Shown one piece after another: positions 41,122 to 49,735 of a stretch of DNA of 64,000 nucleotides. Source of the DNA: Usitatibacter rugosus (GTDB lineage: Bacteria > Pseudomonadota > Gammaproteobacteria > Burkholderiales > Usitatibacteraceae); NCBI RefSeq assembly GCF_013003965.1, contig NZ_CP053069.1, positions 1,147,419-1,211,418 on the forward strand, written 5' to 3'. Made by a program: the position numbers and the translations under genes. Every line of letters starts with the position of its first letter. Position 1 is the first letter of the stretch. The notes beneath the pieces were generated by a model. It searched no databases, had not been told where the DNA came from, and worked only from the letters and a program-made list of their open reading frames with translations.

Positions 41122-41697
41122 CTAGAGGCGAGCCACGCCGATCATGCCGTCGCGCGTGACGACCTCCGCGAGCTTCTCCTCGGGCCAGCCGATCGTCTCG
41201 GGCGGCTGCACGGGCAGCACCATGTAGCGCGTGTCGGTCGTCGTATCCCAGACGCGGATCTCCACCTCGGGCGGAAGCTCCGTTCCCATCTCCTTCAGGA
41301 CCGTGCGCGATTGCCGGACGACGCGCGAGCGATATTCGAGGTCCTTGTACCAGTCGGGCGGCAGCCCGATGATCGTGAACGCGGTGCAGGAACAGAGCGT
41401 GCAGCAGATGACGTTCTGCAGCGTGGGCGTGTTCTCGAGCACGACGAGGTGGCGGTGATGCTTCGGCATCGCGAGGCCCAGCTCGGCGACGGCATCGCGG
41501 CCGTTGGCGAGCAGGCGTTTGCGGAACGCGGGATCGGCCCACGCCTTGGCGACGACGCGTGCACCGTTGCGCGGCACCCACTGTTCCTCCGCGAGGTGCG
41601 TGAGCTCCTCCACGGCCTTCGACGTATCCAGTCCGTGGGCGTCGAGCGCGCCCTGGATGGCTGCCACGCGCTGCTCGATGGGGGCGATTCTGGTCAT
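41122..41697 (-). CDS. nthA: Nitrile hydratase alpha subunit, cobalt type
   Basis: A 191-residue catalytic subunit. The metal site is CTLCSC (residues 99-104), with Thr in the second position, the mark of cobalt-type rather than iron-type enzymes (CSLCSC). The two outer cysteines would be oxidised to sulphenic and sulphinic forms. An extra Cys98 precedes the motif, and Thr105 follows it where characterised nitrile hydratases usually have Tyr; thiocyanate-hydrolase-like subunits are an alternative, though the beta subunit here fits nitrile hydratase. GLPPDWYKDLEYRSRVVRQSR downstream is normal. No activator or cobalt transporter gene is in the window. Confidence 0.92.
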   Translation of the reverse strand: MTRIAPIEQRVAAIQGALDAHGLDTSKAVEELTHLAEEQWVPRNGARVVAKAWADPAFRKRLLANGRDAVAELGLAMPKHHRHLVVLENTPTLQNVICCTLCSCTAFTIIGLPPDWYKDLEYRSRVVRQSRTVLKEMGTELPPEVEIRVWDTTTDTRYMVLPVQPPETIGWPEEKLAEVVTRDGMIGVARL

Positions 41698-41740
41698 GCG
41701 GAAATGCTACACCGCCGGAGGCGGCCCCTGGCGGACGCCG

Positions 41741-42385
41741 CTACCTTTTCCGCTCCGTGCACTTGATGACCTCGGTCGGCGTCGGAAGCGCGAGGCAATC
41801 CCGCTTGTCCGAGTCGTCGCCGGGGTTCCTGGCGGGCGGGTTCATGTTCAGCCGCGGTGCCGCAGCGGGTGCAGGTGCGGCGCTGACGGGAGGCGTGCCA
41901 CCGACGTAGCGGAAGGTCTCGCTGGCGACGAGCACCTCCGGCCCGCCCGTGACCGTCGCGCGCACGGTGTAGATGCCGGGCGCGTCGGCGGCGAGGAGCT
42001 TCGTGTTCGTCGTTGGCCCGAGCATCACGGTGCGGACCTCGGGTTGGTTCGCGATCGTGAACCGGCAGCATTGCTTCGCCTCGACCCTCGTCACGCCATC
42101 GGGCCCGACGAACTCCACATCGGCCACCAGTTCCATGACGCCCGCCGCCGGGGGACGCAAGCCGCTCACGACGATCGGAAAGTGGATCTGCCGCCCCTCG
42201 GGAACCTCCTTCAGGCTCGGCGGGTAGGTGCCCGCGGTGCCTGCGGCGGCGGTGGTCCGGAGCCAGTCCTGGAAGCCGTCGACCGACTCGACGACGAGGA
42301 CCTTCATCGCCGGCTGTTGCGCGAGGGCGGCCGGGGCGACGGCGGCCGCTGCCATTGCGAGGACGAGGAGGGGTGCGCGGATCAT
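41741..42385 (-). CDS. Exported protein of unknown function
   Basis: A 214-residue protein with a signal peptide (residues 1-22, PAALAQ). The central region is beta-rich (HFPIVVSGLRPPAAGVMELVADVEFVGPDG, then RTVMLGPTT) and resembles an Ig-like domain. The C-terminus is Pro/Ala-rich with two cysteines (RDCLALPTPTEVIKCTERKR). Its ATG overlaps the stop of the upstream methyltransferase-like gene by one base, and nitrile hydratase genes lie downstream. Unrecognised. Confidence 0.65.
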   Translation of the reverse strand: MIRAPLLVLAMAAAAVAPAALAQQPAMKVLVVESVDGFQDWLRTTAAAGTAGTYPPSLKEVPEGRQIHFPIVVSGLRPPAAGVMELVADVEFVGPDGVTRVEAKQCCRFTIANQPEVRTVMLGPTTNTKLLAADAPGIYTVRATVTGGPEVLVASETFRYVGGTPPVSAAPAPAAAPRLNMNPPARNPGDDSDKRDCLALPTPTEVIKCTERKR

Positions 42386-43152
42386 CACCCTTCGGAGTGA
42401 CGGATCGGGCTCGGAGTTCCCCGCGATTTCCATTTCAACCCCGGCACCAGCATCGGCACGCGCTCGCGGTACGACGCGTACGAGGCTCCGTGCTCCTTGA
42501 GGAGGTCCCGCTCCTCGAGCTGCAGCGCGACGAGGATATAGGCCGTGGTCACCGCAGCGAACAGCAGGTGGCCCACGCTCATCGTCGGCGCCGACCAGAA
42601 CGCGATGATGAAGCCCAGCATGATCGGGTGGCGCACGAAGCGGTAGAAGAACCGCTCGACGTAGTCGGGCGTCGTGTAGACGCGGCCGCGCGCATGCAGC
42701 CACGCCTGGCGCAGGCCGAAGAGCTCGAAGTGGCTGATCATGAACGTGGACAGCAGGACGATGAGCCATCCCGTCGCGAAGAGCGCCCACACGACCGTCG
42801 CGGCGGGTCCTTGCACCTGCCACACCGTCTCCGGCAGGGCGCGCCACCCGAAGCAGATCGCGAAGAGCAGCAGGCTCGCCGCCAGCACGAAGGTCGCGCG
42901 CTCGATGGGCGGCGAGACGAATTGCGTCCACCAGCGCTTGAAGCCGGGGCGCGCCATCACGCTGTGCTGCAGCGCGAAGGCGGTGAGCAGCAGCAGGTTC
43001 ACGATCACCGCCGCCGCGAGGGGCGAGGCCGGGCCGCTGTCGATCGTCTTGGGCACGAGGAAGCCGCCCAGCCACGCGATGGCGTAGAGGAACGACGCGA
43101 GGAAGATCACGTACGAAAGGGAGGCGTAGAGCAGGCTGGCGATGCGGGTCAC
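42385..43152 (-). CDS. mddA: Methanethiol S-methyltransferase-like integral membrane protein
   Basis: A 255-residue membrane protein with about six helices, in the NnrU/isoprenylcysteine methyltransferase superfamily. The diagnostic block is HSVMARPGFKRWWTQFVSPPIERATFV, then STFMISHFELFGLRQAW, the SAM-binding YRFVRHPIMLGFIIAFWSAPTMSVGHLL and IALQLEERDLLKEHG-type end. These match MddA, which methylates methanethiol to dimethyl sulphide, better than NnrU. The GTG start at 43152 has a GGAG ribosome site seven bases upstream. Function by family pattern only. Confidence 0.75.
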   Translation of the reverse strand: MTRIASLLYASLSYVIFLASFLYAIAWLGGFLVPKTIDSGPASPLAAAVIVNLLLLTAFALQHSVMARPGFKRWWTQFVSPPIERATFVLAASLLLFAICFGWRALPETVWQVQGPAATVVWALFATGWLIVLLSTFMISHFELFGLRQAWLHARGRVYTTPDYVERFFYRFVRHPIMLGFIIAFWSAPTMSVGHLLFAAVTTAYILVALQLEERDLLKEHGASYASYRERVPMLVPGLKWKSRGTPSPIRHSEG

Positions 43153-43279
43153 GGTCGGTCTCCAGGGAAGCGCTTGGAGCGCAGGCTCCCACGATGCCTC
43201 CGGGCCGTGCCCGGCGCATGAGTCCCCTGTCCCGGTCGCACGGCCACGCCAGGGCCCGGCCGGGACCACGGTCCCGGGT

Positions 43280-44356
43280 TCAGGCGCCGCCCATCCCGTG
43301 CTCTCGCGCGAGCACGATCGCCTTCGCCCGGTTCTCCACGCCCAGCTTGTCGAAGATGCTCGTGATGTTGTTGCGCACCGTCTTCCCGGAAATGCCGAGC
43401 TGGGTGGCGATCTGCGCGTTGTCCAGGCCGCGTGCGATGCAGTCGAGGATGCCCGCCTCGCGCGGCGTGAGGGAAGGGAATGCGTCCGTTGTCTCGTCGC
43501 CCGCGGCCCGGGGCACGAAGGCCTCCAGGGCCTCGAAGAACTCCGCGTACGCGGGCTCCTGCGGCAGCAGCACGTGGTTGTCGGATTCGAGCGGCAGGAA
43601 TTGCGCGCCGGGAATGAGCCCCGCGATCACGCGGCCCTCCTCGAAGGGCACGCGCCGGTCGCCGCGCTGGTGCATCACCAGCGTGGGGCAGCGCACGAGC
43701 GGCGCGGACGGCGTGGCGTCGATCATGTAGTAGGAGCGCACCAACCGCGCCGCATTGACGGCCGAGCACGATACGCGTTGCAGGTCGCTCAGCGATGCGA
43801 TCTGCTCGGGCGTGGCGCCCGGTGCGAACTGCATCGCGAACATCGTGCGGTAGCTGCCGTCCTCGCGGCCCCAGCCGGCCTCGATCAGCTGCACGAGCGC
43901 CTCGAACTCCGACACGCGCTCGGGCGGAAGGCCGCGCTTCAACACGCCGCGCGCATAGCCGCCGAGAATCACCAGCGCCGTCACGCGGTCCGGATGGCGT
44001 GCCGCATATTCGATCGCGATCGCCGCGCCCTGCGAGTGGCCCATGAGAGCGAAGGTGTTGTAGCCGGCCGCGTCGACGACGGCTTCGAGGTCACGCACGC
44101 TCGCTTCGAACGACACGTCCTTTACGTCGGCATCCGAAAGCCCACAGGCGCGTGCGTCCATGCGCAGCAGCCGATGCCCGCGCGAAAGGCCGTCGATCCA
44201 CGGGCGCCACAGCGGGCTCTGGTATTCGTACTCGAGGTGGGTGAGCCAGTGCGGCGCCTTGACGAGCGGCGTGCCCTTGCCGGTGACGGTGTACGCGAGG
44301 CGCGTACCGTCGGCGCTGGCGCAGAAATGGATAGGAGGCGGTGCAGTAGGCGGCAT
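43280..44356 (-). CDS. Alpha/beta hydrolase fused to a LuxR-type DNA-binding domain
   Basis: A 358-residue fusion. Residues 1-280 are an alpha/beta hydrolase with nucleophile motif GHSQG, a later CPTLVMHQRGDRRVPF (acid region) and ESDNHVLL (histidine), so a catalytic triad seems complete. Residues 295-355 are a LuxR helix-turn-helix: LTPREAGILDCIARGLDNAQIATQLGISGKTVRNNITSIFDKLGV. Such proteins are thought to bind or cleave a small-molecule ligand and regulate transcription directly; the ligand is unknown. It is followed by a 127-base gap rich in hairpins before the mddA-like gene. Confidence 0.9.
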   Translation of the reverse strand: MPPTAPPPIHFCASADGTRLAYTVTGKGTPLVKAPHWLTHLEYEYQSPLWRPWIDGLSRGHRLLRMDARACGLSDADVKDVSFEASVRDLEAVVDAAGYNTFALMGHSQGAAIAIEYAARHPDRVTALVILGGYARGVLKRGLPPERVSEFEALVQLIEAGWGREDGSYRTMFAMQFAPGATPEQIASLSDLQRVSCSAVNAARLVRSYYMIDATPSAPLVRCPTLVMHQRGDRRVPFEEGRVIAGLIPGAQFLPLESDNHVLLPQEPAYAEFFEALEAFVPRAAGDETTDAFPSLTPREAGILDCIARGLDNAQIATQLGISGKTVRNNITSIFDKLGVENRAKAIVLAREHGMGGA

Positions 44357-44375
44357 CGCCCCCAAGATTACGCGA

Positions 44376-45095
44376 TTAGTGCTTTCCGACGATCGGCGCC
44401 GGAGCGGGATCATCCTCGGAGACGAAGCGATAGGCGAGGGCGCCGATCGCGGCGCCGACGATGGGCGCGACCCAGAAGAGCCAGAGCTGCTCCAGCGCCC
44501 AACCACCCGCGAACACCGCGACGCCCGTACTGCGCGCGGGATTCACCGACGTGTTGGTCACCGGGATGCTGATCAGGTGGATCAGCGTGAGGCAGAGGCC
44601 GATCGCGAGCGGCGCAAAGCCCGCCGGCGCGCGGCCATGCGTGGCGCCCATGATCACGAAGAGGAAGAACGCGGTCATCACGATCTCGCACACCGCGGCC
44701 GCCGCGAACGAATAGCCCCCGGGCGAATGCGCGCCGAAGCCGTTGGAGGCGAAGCCGCTCTTCGCGGCATCGAAGCCGGGGACACCGCTCGCGATCGTAT
44801 AAAGGATCGCGCCCGCGGCGATGGCGCCCAGGACCTGCGCGGCAATGTACGGTACCAACTCCTTCGCGGGGAAGCGTCCGCCGGCGCAGAGGCCGATCGA
44901 CACGGCGGGATTGAGATGGCAGCCGGAGATGTGGCCGATGGCATAGGCCATCGTCACGACGGTGAGGCCGAAGGCCAGGGACACGCCGTGCAGGCCGATT
45001 CCAACGTTCGGGAAAGCGGCCGCGAGGACGGCACTGCCGCAGCCGCCGAGCACGAGCCAAAGGGTTCCGAGGAACTCCGCGCCGTATTTCTTCAT
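44376..45095 (-). CDS. aqpZ: Aquaporin Z
   Basis: A 239-residue six-helix water channel. Both pore motifs are intact: NPAVSIGL (first) and NPARSTGV (second). The aromatic/arginine filter residues fit water selectivity ([19 protein letters not shown] and the Arg after the second NPA), as in AqpZ rather than a glycerol facilitator. GGAGGTGACC precedes the ATG at 45095; a GTG at 45101 is possible but would overlap that site. It is 19 bases from the next gene on the same strand. Confidence 0.93.
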   Translation of the reverse strand: MKKYGAEFLGTLWLVLGGCGSAVLAAAFPNVGIGLHGVSLAFGLTVVTMAYAIGHISGCHLNPAVSIGLCAGGRFPAKELVPYIAAQVLGAIAAGAILYTIASGVPGFDAAKSGFASNGFGAHSPGGYSFAAAAVCEIVMTAFFLFVIMGATHGRAPAGFAPLAIGLCLTLIHLISIPVTNTSVNPARSTGVAVFAGGWALEQLWLFWVAPIVGAAIGALAYRFVSEDDPAPAPIVGKH

Positions 45096-45141
45096 GGTCA
45101 CCTCCGGGCTTGCCTGCTGGAGGCAACCACTCTAAGCCAAC

Positions 45142-45381
45142 TCAGTTCTGGGCGTATCCCCACTCGACGACGGCTTTCGCAGCCGCGGCGCGGGTATAGA
45201 AATAGCCGTTGCGCTCGAAGCCCGGCACCAACAAGGGGCTCCAGCGCGCGACATGCAACGTTTGGGTGCCGAAATCGAGATAGGCCGGAATGAAGCCCAG
45301 CGCAAGGTACTCGTCAGCATGCGTTTCGAACCGGATCGCGTTGTCGTACTCGAGACGCTCTTGGTTCATCAGGGGTTCCAT
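45142..45381 (-). CDS. Small unrecognised protein
   Basis: A 79-residue protein with a GGAGAGG ribosome site and ATG start. YDNAIRFETHADEYLALGFIPAYLDFGTQTLHVARW is a compact alpha/beta sequence with several aromatics. It is 46 bases upstream of aqpZ on the same strand. No family recognised. Confidence 0.55.
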   Translation of the reverse strand: MEPLMNQERLEYDNAIRFETHADEYLALGFIPAYLDFGTQTLHVARWSPLLVPGFERNGYFYTRAAAAKAVVEWGYAQN

Positions 45382-45560
45382 TTGGACCTCTCCTAGGGGC
45401 GATCAGCGCCCTTGCATGGAATGAAGTGTCCGACGGAACCACGCGCTTCGTCAGGGGTGAATGTCCCTTTTCGGGCGTCGAGAAATGCGGATAGCAAAAG
45501 TAGGACACCGCACTTTTCCACCTCGGACAAATCCGATGACGCCGATGCACCGTTTCGGCG

Positions 45561-45574
45561 ATTGCAATTGCAAT
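45561..45574. promoter_or_regulatory. Perfect 14-base palindrome upstream of the GGDEF-EAL gene
   Basis: ATTGCAATTGCAAT is its own reverse complement and also contains ATTGCAAT twice in overlap. It lies 72 bases before the ATG at 45647, in the 265-base divergent gap to the small protein at 45381. The likely role is an operator; the binding protein is unknown. Confidence 0.45.
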
Positions 45575-45646
45575 GGGGTGAAGCATGCGTTTTTGTGACG
45601 CACTTCACGAGCGAATATAAGTAAACACTGCAAGATTCGCGCAGCC

Positions 45647-47581
45647 ATGGCCGCCCTCCCTTACCTCCTCGAAGACAACGCAAGAGTCCTGCAGGCGGTG
45701 CGGATGCGTCGGTTCTGGCTCGCGGCGTCGGTCTACATCGTCTCGATACCCCTGCTCGGCTTCGCAACCTTCGTAGGCCTGATCGCGCGCGAGCCGGCGC
45801 TGGTCGCGGGCACGGCGATGGCTGTCGTGAACATCGCGTTCTTCTGGCTGCTGCGCAACGGCTACAACCTGCGCTTCGGCGACCCCAGCCTCACCTGGCT
45901 GCAGATGCTCACCGCCACGACGCTTCTGATGTTCGTGGCCTATAGCTTCGACCGCAGCCGCGGCGTCGCCCTCCTGATGTGCCTGGTGATCCTCGTGTTC
46001 GGCGTGTTCCGCTTCAAGGTGCGCGAGTACATCTTCGCCTCCGTGGTGATGCTGGCCGGCTACGCGGCGGTCATCAACCTCGCGATGTGGAAGAAGCCCG
46101 ACACGGTGGACGTCTGGCTCGAGTTCTACCAGTGGCTCACGCTCGCCTGCGTCCTCCCGCTCTTCGGCTACATCGGCGGGCGCGTGAGCGACCTTCGCAT
46201 GCGCCTTCGCCGCACCAACGACGAGCTGGGTGCCGCGCTCGGCACGATCCAGCGCATGGCGACGCACGATTCGCTGACGGGCCTGCCCAACCGCGTTCTT
46301 TTCAACGAAACGCTCGAGCACGCGATGTCGCAGGCGACGCGCCACAAGCATCCGGTGGCGCTGCTCTACATGGACCTGGACCGGTTCAAGAACATCAACG
46401 ACACGCTGGGCCACCCGGTCGGCGACCGCGTGCTGCAGATCGCGGCGCGCCGCGTGGCGAGCGCCGTGCGCGAAAGCGACGTCGTGGCCCGCCTGGGCGG
46501 CGACGAATACGTGGTGCTGGTCGAGAACTACCGCAATCCCGAGGACCTGGGCGAAGTCGCGCTGAAAGTGATTTCCGCCCTCAGCGCCCCGCTGGAGATC
46601 GACGGGCATCCGCTCAGCCTCTCGGTCAGCGTCGGCATCTGCACGTTCCCCGCGGATGCCCGCGATGCGCCGGCCCTGGTCGCCAATGCCGACTCCGCGA
46701 TGTACCGCGCCAAGGAGCTGAACCCCGGCGGCTACTGCTTCTATTCGCAGACGAAGGACGAGCGCAGCGTCGATCGCCTGGAGCTCGAGGCGGAGCTGCG
46801 CCACGCCGCGGAGAAGCACCAGCTTCGGCTCCACTACCAGCCCAAGATCGACATGGCCTCGGGCCGCGTCGCGGGCGTGGAAGCGTTGCTGCGCTGGCAG
46901 CATCCGCGCTGGGGCCTGATGCAGCCGGACCAATTCATTCCGCTCGCCGAGGAGACCGGGCTCATCGTCGGCATCGGCTACTGGGTCGTGCAGACGGCCT
47001 GCCACGACGCCAAGTCGTGGAGCGACGCGGGCCATCCGCCGATCTCCGTCGCGGTGAATCTCTCCGCGCGCCAGTTCCGCCAGGAAGACCTCGCCGAACG
47101 CCTGGGCAGCATCGTGCGGGCCTCGGGCCTTGCGATGAACCGCCTGGAGCTCGAGATCACCGAGAGCATGGTGATGCGCGACCCCGACGCCGCCGCGGAC
47201 GCCATGAGGCGCCTGCGCGCGATGGGCATCCGCCTCGCCATGGACGACTTCGGCACCGGCTACTCCTCGCTCGGCGTGCTGAAGCGCTTCCCCATCCAGA
47301 GCCTGAAGGTCGACCGCAGCTTCGTGCGCGACCTGCCGCACAACGGCGACGACGTGGCGATCACCCGCGCCGTCATCGCGATGGCGCACAGCCTGCGCAT
47401 GGACGTGGTCGCCGAGGGCGTGGAACACCAGGGCCAGTTCGACGCACTCCTCAAGGAAGGCTGCGACCAGTTCCAGGGATATTTTTGTAAGCCCCCACTC
47501 ACCGAACCGGACCTGGTGCGCTACCTCGAGGACGAGCGTCGCCGCCCCGAGGTCCCTGAAATGATGCCCTCGGTAGTGTGA
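45647..47581 (+). CDS. Membrane GGDEF-EAL c-di-GMP protein
   Basis: A 644-residue inner-membrane protein. About six N-terminal hydrophobic helices (residues 20-190, including FWLAASVYIVSIPLLGFATFVGLI and GVALLMCLVILVFGVFRF) form an MASE-like sensor. The GGDEF domain has LGGDEYVVL near 284 (GGDEY variant, still active-type) with RESD upstream. The EAL domain starts EALLRWQHP near 411 and keeps [17 protein letters not shown] and VVAEGVEH. Both activities could be functional. It starts downstream of a palindrome and is the first gene after a divergent gap. Confidence 0.92.
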   Translation: MAALPYLLEDNARVLQAVRMRRFWLAASVYIVSIPLLGFATFVGLIAREPALVAGTAMAVVNIAFFWLLRNGYNLRFGDPSLTWLQMLTATTLLMFVAYSFDRSRGVALLMCLVILVFGVFRFKVREYIFASVVMLAGYAAVINLAMWKKPDTVDVWLEFYQWLTLACVLPLFGYIGGRVSDLRMRLRRTNDELGAALGTIQRMATHDSLTGLPNRVLFNETLEHAMSQATRHKHPVALLYMDLDRFKNINDTLGHPVGDRVLQIAARRVASAVRESDVVARLGGDEYVVLVENYRNPEDLGEVALKVISALSAPLEIDGHPLSLSVSVGICTFPADARDAPALVANADSAMYRAKELNPGGYCFYSQTKDERSVDRLELEAELRHAAEKHQLRLHYQPKIDMASGRVAGVEALLRWQHPRWGLMQPDQFIPLAEETGLIVGIGYWVVQTACHDAKSWSDAGHPPISVAVNLSARQFRQEDLAERLGSIVRASGLAMNRLELEITESMVMRDPDAAADAMRRLRAMGIRLAMDDFGTGYSSLGVLKRFPIQSLKVDRSFVRDLPHNGDDVAITRAVIAMAHSLRMDVVAEGVEHQGQFDALLKEGCDQFQGYFCKPPLTEPDLVRYLEDERRRPEVPEMMPSVV

Positions 47582-47642
47582 TATTCGGCATAGCGTCGCA
47601 ACTCGCGGCGCGTAGGATGGTCTGTGCCTGAGAAGGCATTTC

Positions 47643-47656
47643 CCTCCTGAAGGAGG
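47643..47656 (+). promoter_or_regulatory. Hairpin covering the ribosome binding site of the next gene
   Basis: CCTCC-TGAA-GGAGG: five perfect pairs closed by a tetraloop, with the right arm being the GGAGG ribosome site of the gene starting at 47662. It may limit translation; short, so not certain. Confidence 0.4.
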
Positions 47657-47661
47657 CCGAT

Positions 47662-48027
47662 ATGAAGCGCGTCTGCAGGGTCGTGGGCTTGATCGCCGCG
47701 GTGGGCGGACTCCAGGCTTGGGCGCTGGATATCGAGCCGACCAGTCGGCAAAAAGCGATCGCCGCTGCCGTCCCCGCATCCATCCCCGCCACGGCCGCCC
47801 CCGGCCGCCAGATCGAGCTTCCCGAATTGCGTGCCGGTGTCGACGCCAATGGCCGAACGCTCACCGGGGCATGCACCCTGGGGAGCGTCGAGCTCTGCTA
47901 CGACTCCCGGGAAGGACGGCTGGTCTATCGGCCCACGCGCAACTGGATGCCGGCGATCGAAGGCCTCACGCCCGAGCACATCTCGGTGCGGCGCGATTCC
48001 GTCGTCTTCAAGTATTCCTTCCGGTAG
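47662..48027 (+). CDS. Small exported protein, unrecognised
   Basis: A 121-residue protein with a signal peptide (residues 1-22, LQAWA). The mature part has an Ala/Pro-rich linker, then IELPELRAGVDANGRTLTGACTLGSVELCYDSREGRLVYRP with two cysteines, and an all-beta end. No family recognised. The GGAGG ribosome site lies in a small hairpin. Confidence 0.6.
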   Translation: MKRVCRVVGLIAAVGGLQAWALDIEPTSRQKAIAAAVPASIPATAAPGRQIELPELRAGVDANGRTLTGACTLGSVELCYDSREGRLVYRPTRNWMPAIEGLTPEHISVRRDSVVFKYSFR

Positions 48028-48106
48028 TCCGCGTTCCCCGCGCTGCTCGTCTTCGACGAGGTGTCGGAAAAGCTGCGTGCGCGAAGGCTGAACTGTCGCA
48101 TGGCGA

Positions 48107-48544
48107 TCAGGCCGGTCCGTCGAGCGCGCGAAGCGCCGCGTGGCGCTGGTCGATCGCGATCTGCCGGCAGGTGTTGCGCGAATCGTTGTCGAAGGCTTCG
48201 CAGCGCGCATTGTCGACGGCGAGCTCGCCTTCGATACGGGCCTTGCGGGCTTCGGCTTGCGCGGACACGGTCCCGAGGTAGCGCGCCGTGAGCTCCGCCA
48301 TCAGGATGCTTTGCTGCGCCTGGGTCTCGGTGCCGCACACCGAGGCTTCGTAGCCGGCGAGGCTGGCGCAGTGGACGCGTTGCTTGCGCACGTCCTTTTC
48401 GATGTTGCGCGCGGCCGCTTCGTAGTCGCGCTCGCTCATGAGCGTGGCGCGGGGGCCATCGACGGCTGCGTAGACGAGAGAACCCGCCGCGATGCCGGCG
48501 AGACCGAGACTGACGAGGAAGTGGGCGCGTTTCATGGAAAGCAT
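48107..48544 (-). CDS. Small exported protein, paralogue of 49736-50164
   Basis: A 145-residue exported protein (hydrophobic leader MLSMKRAHFLVSLGLAGIAAGSLVYA, quoted in part). The mature region shares its plan with the protein at 49736-50164: a tryptic-like helix ending in a Cys (RVHCASLAGYEASVCGTE), AELTARYLGTVSAQAEARKARI and a final Cys pair (ARCEAFDNDSRNTCRQIAIDQ). The shared features are C-x(8-10)-C, AEL-x-ARY-x-GT and the terminal cysteines. It is divergent from ctaA and convergent with the gene before it. The GGAG ribosome site favours the ATG at 48544. Unknown function. Confidence 0.65.
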   Translation of the reverse strand: MLSMKRAHFLVSLGLAGIAAGSLVYAAVDGPRATLMSERDYEAAARNIEKDVRKQRVHCASLAGYEASVCGTETQAQQSILMAELTARYLGTVSAQAEARKARIEGELAVDNARCEAFDNDSRNTCRQIAIDQRHAALRALDGPA

Positions 48545-48657
48545 CGTCGCTCCGGCCCCCCTCCAAGTCTGTAAGACGGCTTGCGCCGGATCTACATGAA
48601 GCGCTGAATCCGGCATCGGACGGGTCTTACGTCGCAGGGGCCGCCACAACCTCTAAA

Positions 48658-49731
48658 ATGGCGTCCGTGTCCCTCCGCAATCCCGATTTCGCCTTCGCCG
48701 GCTCCCATTCGCTCCAGGTCGCGCCCCGCGGTCCCCGCGCCGTGGCGGTGTGGCTGCTCGTGTGCTGCGCGCTGGTGTTCGCGATGGTGGTCGTGGGCGG
48801 GGTGACCCGCCTGACCCATTCGGGCCTCTCGATCGTGGAGTGGCAGCCGTTGATCGGCGCGGTGCCGCCTCTAAACGATGCGGCGTGGGAGGCGGAGTTC
48901 TCCAAGTACAAGCGCACGCCGGAATTCAAGCAGCGCAACTTCGACATGACCGTCGAAGGCTTCAAGGGCATCTTCTGGTGGGAGTACGCGCACCGGCTGC
49001 TGGGGCGGGCGATCGGCGTGGTGTTCCTGCTGCCTTTCCTCTACTTCCTGGCGCGACGACAGCTGGATAAGCCTCTCGCGTGGCGGCTGGGCGGCATCTT
49101 CGTGCTGGGCGGGCTGCAGGGCGCGCTCGGCTGGTACATGGTCGCCTCGGGCCTGGTGGACGATCCGCGCGTGAGCCAGTTCCGGCTGACGGCGCACCTC
49201 ACGCTGGCCTTCCTGATCTATGCGGCGATGTTCTGGGTCGCGCTGGGGATCCTGGTGCCGGAGCGCTACGGGTCTCCGCCGGGGCTTCGGAAGCTCGGCT
49301 CCCTGTTGGTGGTCCTCGTGTTCGCGATGGTGGTGACGGGGGGCCTGGTCGCGGGCATTCGCGCGGGCTATGCCTACAACACCTTCCCGCTCATGAACGG
49401 CCATTTCGTCCCGCCCGAGATCTTCATGCTGCAGCCGTGGTGGAAGAACTTCGGCTACAACATGGCGACGGTGCAGTTCGACCATCGCATCGTCGCCTGG
49501 GCGCTGGCGATCCTCGTGCCCCTGGCGTGGCTCCAGGCCTGGCGGTCGCCGGCGGTCGCGCGGCACGCCTCGTGGGCGGCGACGGCGCTGGTCTTCGCCG
49601 TCTCGCTGCAAATCGCCCTGGGGATCTTCACGCTGCTGCTGCGCGTGCCGGTGGAGCTGGGCGCCGCGCACCAGGGCAACGCCGTGATCGTGCTCACCTG
49701 CGCGCTCTGGCTGCGGCACGCGCTCCGCTGA
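48658..49731 (+). CDS. ctaA: Heme A synthase
   Basis: A 357-residue membrane enzyme of the COX15/CtaA family that oxidises the heme O methyl group to give heme A for cytochrome oxidase. Eight helices are visible. Heme-ligand histidines and signatures: GGVTRLTHSGLSIVEWQP at helix 1, WWEYAHRLLGRAIG, FRLTAHLTLAFL, GGLVAGIRAGYAYNTFPLM, VQFDHRIVAW and AAHQGNAVIVL. The length suits the alpha/betaproteobacterial type 2 enzyme. No cyoE or cox genes are in the window. No strong ribosome site precedes the ATG at 48658; GTG at 48667 is an alternative. Confidence 0.93.
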   Translation: MASVSLRNPDFAFAGSHSLQVAPRGPRAVAVWLLVCCALVFAMVVVGGVTRLTHSGLSIVEWQPLIGAVPPLNDAAWEAEFSKYKRTPEFKQRNFDMTVEGFKGIFWWEYAHRLLGRAIGVVFLLPFLYFLARRQLDKPLAWRLGGIFVLGGLQGALGWYMVASGLVDDPRVSQFRLTAHLTLAFLIYAAMFWVALGILVPERYGSPPGLRKLGSLLVVLVFAMVVTGGLVAGIRAGYAYNTFPLMNGHFVPPEIFMLQPWWKNFGYNMATVQFDHRIVAWALAILVPLAWLQAWRSPAVARHASWAATALVFAVSLQIALGIFTLLLRVPVELGAAHQGNAVIVLTCALWLRHALR

Positions 49732-49735
49732 GCGC

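Noticed and set aside
43153..43279. Hairpin-rich gap considered as a riboswitch before the mddA-like gene
   Set aside because: The GC-rich stems do not follow any riboswitch consensus I know, and the ribosome site lies outside them.
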